In this document: in pieces, positions 22,997 to 27,133 of the stretch
Position numbering within the stretch: position 1 is the first letter of the stretch
Layout of the letters: each line of letters opens with the position of its first letter
Source of the DNA: an uncultured bacterium
Lineage (GTDB): Bacteria > Verrucomicrobiota > Kiritimatiellia > RFP12 > UBA1067
Assembly (NCBI GenBank): GCA_902763655.1
Contig: CACWSW010000004.1
Location: 1 to 36,904, forward strand
Direction: 5' to 3'
DNA: 36,904 bases
Notes under the pieces: generated by a model
What the model saw: the letters and a program-made list of their open reading frames with translations, nothing else
What the model was told of the DNA's origin: nothing
Database searches by the model: none
Made by a program: the position numbers and the translations under genes

Positions 22997-23968
22997 TTAG
23001 CGCCTGGGAATGTAGTTGGCGGCCGCTTTTGCCGCTGCGGAAAGTTCGGGGGTTGGCCAATCGGTTGTTTGCAGGATTTTGAGTGACTGCTTGCGGACCT
23101 CTGCGACGGATGATGCGAGTTCTTTTTCGGCTGTTGCGAGGGTTTCCCTGGCGCGTTCTAACTTCGCCCGTGATGGACGTGAGATGTTGCCGGGCTTCAT
23201 ATTGTTGTAGCGCGTTTCAATCGTTTCAAAACTGGCGGCGGCATGTTCCCGTTTCTCGATGGCGTTCTTCAGTTTCAGAAGCGGCTTTGTCAGCGTGTGC
23301 TCTTTTTTCATGGTCGGCATCGGGCCGTCGTGCGTCCGGGCGTAATTCAACGCCTGGATGATGTCGTGCATTGAGGTTGTCGCATTGGCCACGAGCTTAG
23401 GATTTGGCATCTGCGGTTCGGCTGCCGGTGTCGGTTCGCGCGTTTCAGGCCGTTCGACCGGCTCCGGAGATTGCGTGGTTTGCGGGAACAGGTTGAGGTT
23501 GTGTTTCCTAATCAGTCTATCCAGGCCACGCAGATCAAAGAAATCGATACGGCTTCCAAACGCGGTATCAAGCGAAACGATGAGGCCGTTGCATGATAGA
23601 ATCTCTTCGAGGAATTCCTTTTGATTCGGCGGGAACAGCAGCTCGTGGTCCTTTGAAATCTTGCATTGTATTTTGCGCGCCTTCTTTCGATCGAACCGTA
23701 TCACGATGGGAAACGTCTTCTCCGTTATGGTGTTCGGCATGGCTACTATTCCGAAGATGGTCTCGCCGTTCTGTATTCTGATCGCGAGCATGGTCGGTTT
23801 TGAGAGTTCAAGCCGGTCCGTTTTGTTTGTTGGCAGGCAACCCAAAAGATGGATTTCGCTATCGTCAAGCGGGTCGATCGTCTTGTGGTATCTCCATTCC
23901 GCGCGAGTCGCGGTGGCAATCATGCAGACGAGGGCGAAGGTGATTGATAGGTGATTTATAGTTTTCAT
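22997..23968 (-). CDS. Secreted VasI/TagO-like protein, probable lysogenic-conversion gene, 323 aa
   Basis: An N-terminal signal peptide (about 1-23, ending ATRA-EW) is followed by a domain whose layout resembles the VasI/TagO family (Pfam Type VI secretion VasI): EWRYHKTIDPLDDSE, LAIRIQNGE, IVIRFDRKKARKIQCKISKD, FLEEIL, DFFDLRGLDRLI. After a Pro-rich linker (about 165-195) comes a helical, charged C-terminal region. The protein would act in the periplasm or envelope. It forms an operon with the membrane protein at 23968-24345 (TAATG overlap). It lies next to attP outside the lytic gene order, in lower-GC DNA, as expected of a cargo gene. The family match is from memory of the pattern and is not verified. 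Confidence 0.7.
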   Translation of the reverse strand: MKTINHLSITFALVCMIATATRAEWRYHKTIDPLDDSEIHLLGCLPTNKTDRLELSKPTMLAIRIQNGETIFGIVAMPNTITEKTFPIVIRFDRKKARKIQCKISKDHELLFPPNQKEFLEEILSCNGLIVSLDTAFGSRIDFFDLRGLDRLIRKHNLNLFPQTTQSPEPVERPETREPTPAAEPQMPNPKLVANATTSMHDIIQALNYARTHDGPMPTMKKEHTLTKPLLKLKNAIEKREHAAASFETIETRYNNMKPGNISRPSRAKLERARETLATAEKELASSVAEVRKQSLKILQTTDWPTPELSAAAKAAANYIPRR

Positions 23969-24345
23969 TAGACTTGTTCTAGTTTCTTGCCGGGTTTTGA
24001 TCGGATGATGTCTTCAAGATCTGATTGAAGGTCGAAGAGTTCCGTGTCGTCGTCGTCTGGGATGACATTTTCAAGGCGCGAGAGAATGGCGCGGCAGAAT
24101 GCGCGGGTGGACTTGTCGGCATTGAGGTTGCCGGCGCGGGCGAGGTCGGCGAGCTTCGCGATGCTGAGGGATTTCGGCGATGTGATCGACTTCCTGGGCA
24201 CGACCACGAGCAACACGCCGACGAGGATCCACCCCGCGTAGATCATGGGCGTGTTGTGGATCCCGTAGCCCGTGCCCAGAAGGGCGGGGGCTACGATGAT
24301 GAGGGCGAGTTTCGCCAATCTCACAAGGCATGAGTCGTTTTTCAT
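23968..24345 (-). CDS. Small two-span membrane protein, 125 aa
   Basis: Residues 8-28 and 32-50 are hydrophobic (LAKLALIIVAPALLGTGYGI and MIYAGWILVGVLLVVVP), giving two transmembrane helices with a short GIHNTP turn. A soluble cytoplasmic tail of 75 residues, helical and acidic (IPDDDDTELFDLQSDLEDI), follows. No family was recognised. It is the first gene of the minus-strand operon with the secreted protein, and the pair may act together at the inner membrane. The promoter -10 box ends 7 nt before the ATG and no Shine-Dalgarno is present, so the message is probably leaderless. Confidence 0.75.
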   Translation of the reverse strand: MKNDSCLVRLAKLALIIVAPALLGTGYGIHNTPMIYAGWILVGVLLVVVPRKSITSPKSLSIAKLADLARAGNLNADKSTRAFCRAILSRLENVIPDDDDTELFDLQSDLEDIIRSKPGKKLEQV

Positions 24346-24352
24346 GGGGCTT

Positions 24353-24358
24353 ATTATA
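24353..24358 (-). promoter_or_regulatory. Extended -10 promoter of the cargo operon, leaderless
   Basis: On the minus strand TGGTATAAT has its hexamer at 24353-24358, followed by seven bases and then the ATG at 24345. Transcription is expected to start at or next to the A of the ATG. The -35 region (TTTTAT) is weak. Confidence 0.65.
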
Positions 24359-24411
24359 CCACATGCGTGGACGGGATAAAATAGCGCGTGATATTTTTTT
24401 GTATTTTGCTC

Positions 24412-24441
24412 TTGCAGTGTCTAAACACTTTGTGATACACT
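24412..24441 (+). promoter_or_regulatory. Promoter of the repressor gene pair with operator O1
   Basis: TTGCAG (24412-24417) and TACACT (24436-24441), 18 bp apart, form a usable sigma-70 promoter. The palindromic operator GTGTCTAAACAC (24417-24428) fills the spacer, where a bound repressor would block polymerase. The message then starts close to the C4/G4 hairpin at 24452. Confidence 0.7.
24417..24428. promoter_or_regulatory. Operator O1, GTGTCTAAACAC
   Basis: An imperfect palindrome GTGT-CTAA-ACAC. The same 12-mer occurs at 24878-24889 and, reversed, at 24915-24926. This copy lies between the -35 and -10 boxes of the promoter for the ribbon-helix-helix genes, as in autorepression. Confidence 0.75.
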
Positions 24442-24451
24442 ATGCGCGCTT

Positions 24452-24465
24452 CCCCGGAAAAGGGG
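24452..24465 (+). promoter_or_regulatory. Leader hairpin D, CCCC-GGAAAA-GGGG
   Basis: A 4-bp stem with a six-base loop just downstream of the predicted start site and 15 bases before the AAAGGA ribosome binding site. It has the same TTCCCC...GGGG ends and position relative to the Shine-Dalgarno as hairpins A, B and C, though the stem is much shorter. Confidence 0.4.
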
Positions 24466-24494
24466 GGCGAAAAACGACGAAAGGAAAAACGACT

Positions 24495-24761
24495 ATGAGA
24501 AACAGACAAGGAAAGCACAAGGATGGCAAAACGCTTCTTGGTGCGTATGTAACGCCAGAGTTCAAAGCCCTTGTAATCATGACGTGCGACGTCACGGGCT
24601 TGTCAATCACCGACCTGCTCATGGACGGAATACGCCGCAGGGCTCAGAGCGTTGGGATTATCGACGCGAACGGCGATGTGGTCGCTGAGCGTCGCGAGGC
24701 ATACGAGCTGGTGCTGGAAACGGTCAGGCTGTCTATTAAGGCAAAGCGGAGGACGAAATGA
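24495..24761 (+). CDS. Ribbon-helix-helix-type transcription regulator, 88 aa
   Basis: The segment from about residue 12 to 48 (KTLLGAYVTPEFKALVIMTCDVTGLSITDLLMDGIRRRA) fits the Arc/MetJ/CopG fold: a short DNA-contacting strand followed by two helices. Such dimers bind short palindromes, which agrees with operator O1 in its own promoter and O2 and O3 just downstream. It is therefore a likely phage repressor or Cro-like autoregulator. AAAGGAAAAACG precedes the ATG. The stop overlaps the next ATG (ATGA), so the two proteins are coupled. Confidence 0.75.
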   Translation: MRNRQGKHKDGKTLLGAYVTPEFKALVIMTCDVTGLSITDLLMDGIRRRAQSVGIIDANGDVVAERREAYELVLETVRLSIKAKRRTK

Positions 24762-24922
24762 GGATCAATGATCTGTCGGAGAAGGCCCGCGAGACACTTG
24801 CGAAAATTGCCAAGGCTCGCGGCGTGTCCCAGGTGGAAGTATTGCGGTACATCGCTGCAATTTCTTCCGGCCGAAAGGTGTCTAAACACTCCATGCTATT
24901 TTCTTGCTCGAGAGGTGTTTAG
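24758..24922 (+). CDS. Second small ribbon-helix-helix-like protein, 54 aa
   Basis: The sequence begins MRINDLSEKARETLAKIAKARGVSQ and continues VEVLRYIAAISSGRK, the helix-turn-helix part of a CopG-like domain. Its start overlaps the preceding stop by 4 bases. Operators O2 and O3 lie in the 3' end of the frame, so its last 15 residues (VSKHSMLFSCSRGV) are encoded by regulatory DNA and are probably not important for the fold. It may form heterodimers with its neighbour or act as antirepressor. The gene is short but has a coherent fold and coupling, so it is probably real. Confidence 0.65.
   Translation: MRINDLSEKARETLAKIAKARGVSQVEVLRYIAAISSGRKVSKHSMLFSCSRGV
24878..24889. promoter_or_regulatory. 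Operator O2, GTGTCTAAACAC
   Basis: Identical to O1. Located 37 bp (centre to centre) before O3 and inside the 3' end of the 24758-24922 gene. Confidence 0.7.
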
Positions 24923-24926
24923 ACAC
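24915..24926. promoter_or_regulatory. Operator O3, GTGTTTAGACAC (reverse complement of O1)
   Basis: The same 12-mer as O1 in reverse orientation. It lies immediately upstream of the structured leader of the 25116 gene. TTGCTC (24904-24909) is a possible -35 box, but no good -10 box was found. Control of the rightward early promoter is inferred. Confidence 0.7.
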
Positions 24927-24928
24927 TG

Positions 24929-25115
24929 ATGAATACCGATTTCCCCGAGAGGGGAGCCCTCACCGGAAACGTACCACAAAGGCCGTAGGACGCCACAAGA
25001 GAAGCCCCACCACCATCCCAGACCGACAGGATGTAAACCTTGCATAGCGGTGACAGCCGGGAGAGACCGGCACCAACAAAACAAAAACAAAACGACAACC
25101 GAAAGGATAACGAAA
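24929..25115 (+). promoter_or_regulatory. Structured leader of the 25116-25466 gene
   Basis: This 190-bp gap holds several stems: CCCC-GAGA-GGGG (24943-24954), which competes with GAGGG-GAG-CCCTC starting inside it, CATCC/GGATG (25014-25033) and GGT-GCCGG/CCGGC-ACC (25049-25074), then an unstructured A/C-rich stretch to the ribosome binding site. A 19-codon frame (24929-24988) starts inside it and could be a leader peptide. It may be a cis-acting RNA or an attenuator. Confidence 0.4.
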
Positions 25116-25466
25116 ATGAAAGAGAAGATTGAAGTGTTCAACAACGGGAACCTGTTCCGGTGTGATTCAAACATGCCGTATCAGGACTACGTGCGACTTC
25201 GCAAGGAACATGACACGAAGGAGATGTCGCCGGCAGACGTGATCAAGTATGCGGCCGACCATTTCGGATTCGATGCCGCGAAGGTCAAGCCGCTGGATTC
25301 GCTGCCGCTGCATGTGTTCGTGTCTGGCGGTTGCACCATGCGGACGGAAGGCACGACGAACCGCAAGCCGTTGTACAACGCCACGGATTGGAACTACATG
25401 CTCTTCGAGGTGTGTGGCCGGAAGTGGGAAGTGATCGGTGGCGACCTGGAGCCGGTCGTGGAGTGA
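25116..25466 (+). CDS. Hypothetical protein, 116 aa
   Basis: ATG 25116 has GAAAGGATAAC upstream and follows a long structured leader. The protein is a small acidic alpha/beta chain: strand KIEVFNNG, helix (YQDYVRLRKEHD), helix (SPADVIKYAADHFGFDAAKV), then strands around PLHVFVSGGCTMR and a C-terminal WEVIGGDLEPVVE. No family was recognised. It is the first gene right of the operators, so it probably is an immediate early product. Confidence 0.72.
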   Translation: MKEKIEVFNNGNLFRCDSNMPYQDYVRLRKEHDTKEMSPADVIKYAADHFGFDAAKVKPLDSLPLHVFVSGGCTMRTEGTTNRKPLYNATDWNYMLFEVCGRKWEVIGGDLEPVVE

Positions 25467-25473
25467 AGCATTT

Positions 25474-25512
25474 CCCCCGCGCGGTCTAGCGTCCCCTGGA
25501 TCCGCGCGGGGG
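25474..25512 (+). promoter_or_regulatory. Leader hairpin B (11-bp C5/G5 stem)
   Basis: CCCCCGCGCGG (25474-25484) pairs with CCGCGCGGGGG (25502-25512). It begins 8 bases after a stop codon and is followed by the leader AAACGAGGAGGAGAAGCGA (25521-25539). The Shine-Dalgarno now faces only the antisense of the cargo gene. Confidence 0.6.
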
Positions 25513-25520
25513 GACTTGAT

Positions 25521-25539
25521 AAACGAGGAGGAGAAGCGA
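25521..25539 (+). repeat. Leader repeat with Shine-Dalgarno, left copy
   Basis: AAACGAGGAGGAGAAGCGA is identical to 26145-26163. Each copy follows a C-rich/G-rich hairpin that starts AGCATTTCCCC. The left copy is followed by ATGG but no convincing gene on the plus strand. The pair brackets the minus-strand gene 25545-26072. Confidence 0.75.
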
Positions 25540-25544
25540 TGGAA

Positions 25545-26072
25545 TCAGGCGAATTTATCCCAGAGCGCGTCAAATGCGGCGCGGGGCATGGTGAACGCGG
25601 CGCGGCAGTTTCCGCAGACGAGGTGCGCGGTGTTCTTCTCTCCGGGGAAGAACTGAGCCTCAAAGGAGTCATTGGCCGAAAGCTGAATCATGCCTACCAT
25701 TCCGCTTTCCTTGCAATGTGGGCACAGCCAATGAGGTGGCTCGCCGCCTGCGGCCGACTCCTTCAGCACATAGGCGGAAAAACCAGGAGCAAGCGTCTTC
25801 AGCTCGTAGCGCTCGAAGTTCGCCTGAAGCTGCTTGATCTGGAGAAGTTCCTGTTTGAGCGCGTCGCGTTCCACCGTCACGGCCTGATGCTTCTCGACGA
25901 GATCGAAATACGCCGTCTGGTGTTCGAGAAGCTTCTGCTGGATCTCGAGGATGGCGTTGTTGACATCGGCGCTCTTAGCGAGGCCAAGCGCCGCTTTGAC
26001 CGCCTCAAAGAGAAGCTTGAAAGTTGTTGCCGCGCCTGCCGTGCCGGCTGCTATCGAGGGAATGTCTGGCAT
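25545..26072 (-). CDS. Coiled-coil and zinc-ribbon protein, probable cargo gene, 175 aa
   Basis: Three parts are visible. Residues 1-40 are a hydrophobic Ala/Gly-rich helix (IPSIAAGTAGAATTFKLLFEAVKAALGLAK), residues 40-95 a coiled coil (LEIQQKLLEHQTAYFDLVEKH...LKQELLQIKQLQANFERYEL), and residues 110-160 a zinc ribbon with CPHC and CGNC. This combination resembles a widespread family of small proteins from genomic islands and prophages, of unknown function, often next to defence genes. It is encoded against the flow of neighbouring early genes with its own promoter at 26108-26113, so it may be expressed in the lysogen. The flanking leader repeats suggest insertion as a unit. Confidence 0.8.
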   Translation of the reverse strand: MPDIPSIAAGTAGAATTFKLLFEAVKAALGLAKSADVNNAILEIQQKLLEHQTAYFDLVEKHQAVTVERDALKQELLQIKQLQANFERYELKTLAPGFSAYVLKESAAGGEPPHWLCPHCKESGMVGMIQLSANDSFEAQFFPGEKNTAHLVCGNCRAAFTMPRAAFDALWDKFA

Positions 26073-26107
26073 TGGTTCGATCCTTTGTGGAGTTCTGCGA
26101 GGCCGAC

Positions 26108-26113
26108 ATTATA
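26108..26113 (-). promoter_or_regulatory. Extended -10 promoter of the cargo gene
   Basis: Minus-strand TGCTATAAT with the hexamer at 26108-26113, about 35 bases upstream of the ATG at 26072. Hairpin C covers its -35 region. A CAAAGGATCG ribosome binding site precedes the ATG. Confidence 0.7.
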
Positions 26114-26119
26114 GCATTT

Positions 26120-26140
26120 CCCCTCGCGGGGCGCGAGGGG
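26120..26140 (+). promoter_or_regulatory. Leader hairpin C (9-bp stem, 3-base loop)
   Basis: CCCCTCGCG-GGG-CGCGAGGGG is a perfect inverted repeat. It precedes the second leader repeat and the 26165 gene on the plus strand and covers the -35 area of the minus-strand promoter. No T-run follows on either side. Confidence 0.6.
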
Positions 26141-26144
26141 AATC

Positions 26145-26163
26145 AAACGAGGAGGAGAAGCGA
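26145..26163 (+). repeat. Leader repeat with Shine-Dalgarno, right copy
   Basis: AAACGAGGAGGAGAAGCGA as at 25521-25539. This copy serves the ATG at 26165. Confidence 0.75.
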
Positions 26164-26164
26164 C

Positions 26165-26440
26165 ATGGACGAGTTAGACAAGATGAGTCGAATGGTGAAA
26201 TGGTACGTAGCAATCGCGGCCGTATTGGTTACGGCGTTCGTATTGTGCACGGGGTGCGACGTTGCCGAGGGCGAAAAGGTGACGCTCGGCCTTGACGGGT
26301 ATGTGAGGATTGCCAGCCTGCAAGGGCACGACTACGTGATTGCCCGTGGTGGTGGAGTCGCCATCGTCCATGCCGCAAGTTGCCAGTGCCAGGAAGAAGG
26401 ACATGGCGCGGTGAAACAGCAAGCGGACAACAGCAAGTGA
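26165..26440 (+). CDS. Membrane-anchored small protein, possible lipoprotein, 91 aa
   Basis: Starts after a strong GAGGAGGAG. Residues 12-30 (VKWYVAIAAVLVTAFVLCTGC) form one hydrophobic segment ending in a cysteine, either a transmembrane anchor or a signal peptide with a weak lipobox. The exposed part is short (YVRIASLQGHDYVIARGGGVAIVHAASCQCQ) and Cys/His-containing. No family was recognised. Superinfection exclusion is one plausible role for such an early envelope protein, without direct evidence. Confidence 0.68.
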   Translation: MDELDKMSRMVKWYVAIAAVLVTAFVLCTGCDVAEGEKVTLGLDGYVRIASLQGHDYVIARGGGVAIVHAASCQCQEEGHGAVKQQADNSK

Positions 26441-26452
26441 AGGAGAAGGAGA

Positions 26453-26593
26453 ATGAGCATGAAAGCATGTGATCTTGTTTTGGGGCTGCTTGTGACGGTG
26501 GCGTTGTTCGCCGCTGCGGCGTTCGGCGGGCTCCTTGTTTGGGCGCTCGCCTGGTGTGTCGTCATCGGCGTGATGGTGCTTGCGTGGAGGTAG
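26453..26593 (+). CDS. Very small membrane protein, 46 aa
   Basis: ATG 26453 follows GAAGGAGAAGGAG. Almost the whole chain is hydrophobic (LVLGLLVTVALFAAAAFGGL, then LVWALAWCVVIGVMVLAW), enough for two transmembrane helices or one long one. No family was recognised. Such tiny hydrophobic early proteins can be toxic or inhibitory to the host membrane. The next 90 bases (26594-26685) contain no clear gene; an in-frame ATG at 26596 would extend the next protein but lacks a good ribosome binding site. Confidence 0.6.
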   Translation: MSMKACDLVLGLLVTVALFAAAAFGGLLVWALAWCVVIGVMVLAWR

Positions 26594-26685
26594 ACATGAT
26601 TTCCGGCAGCCGGATCCCGCGTCTGGTTTGTCGTTATCCCCGACGCGGCGGGTGGGGCCCGTTACAGCCCCTCTTTGGAGACCGA

Positions 26686-26865
26686 ATGAAAAAGCAGTAC
26701 AACGTCAGGTTTGAGGACGAGGAGATGGCGTCCATCGAGGCCGCCGTGCCTGGTGCGCGGACCGGCACGGCCGTGCGGATTGCTGCGCTCTCATACGCGC
26801 GGCAGGCGGAGATAAGGCGCGAGAGGCCCGTGGATGGGCCCAGGGAGGCCGACGATGGAAGGTGA
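26686..26865 (+). CDS. Small ribbon-helix-helix-like DNA-binding protein, 59 aa
   Basis: ATG 26686 is used because TTTGGAGACC stands upstream and the protein begins with a short strand and two helices (KKQYNVRFEDEEMASIEAAVP...AVRIAALSYARQAEIRR), the ribbon-helix-helix layout. The remaining tail is charged. It probably binds DNA as a dimer and may regulate early genes. Its end overlaps the next gene by 11 bases. Confidence 0.65.
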   Translation: MKKQYNVRFEDEEMASIEAAVPGARTGTAVRIAALSYARQAEIRRERPVDGPREADDGR

Positions 26866-27133
26866 GCGTGTTGCGCTTGTGGAGGTCGATACGCGCGTCT
26901 CCGTGCGTCCGGTCTGGGCGCCGCTGGCGGTCGTGAGCGCGATCTGCGGGATGCCGCGCAACGTCATCCAGGAGTGGGTTGACAATCACGAGGTCCGAGC
27001 TAAGAAGCTGGATACGTCCAAGCCGAACTCCACTGTGGTCTACCGTGTTGACGATCTGCTGGAGAAGGTTGACACGCTGAGCGACGTCAAGAAGGACGAC
27101 AAGAAGAAGGACGACGAGAAGAAGGATGCTTGA
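26855..27133 (+). CDS. Excisionase-like or winged-helix small protein, 92 aa
   Basis: Starts inside the preceding gene at ATG 26855. The central part (WAPLAVVSAICGMPRNVIQEWVDNHEVRAKKLDTSKPNSTVVYRVDDLLEKVDTL) has the helix-turn-helix with a following strand of MerR/Xis-like winged helices: a first helix AVVSAICGM, recognition helix NVIQEWVDN, and a wing with V.AKKL...VVYRVDDLL. The C-terminal tail is a Lys/Asp repeat. An excisionase or early regulator is likely. The stop overlaps the primase-helicase start. Confidence 0.68.
   Translation: MEGERVALVEVDTRVSVRPVWAPLAVVSAICGMPRNVIQEWVDNHEVRAKKLDTSKPNSTVVYRVDDLLEKVDTLSDVKKDDKKKDDEKKDA

Noticed and set aside
25539..26114. Plus-strand open frame of 191 codons with a perfect ribosome binding site
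   Set aside because: It is antisense to a well-formed coiled-coil/zinc-ribbon protein on the minus strand, its residues look like a reversed reading of that gene, and no domain is visible. The ribosome binding site is explained as the left copy of a duplicated leader.
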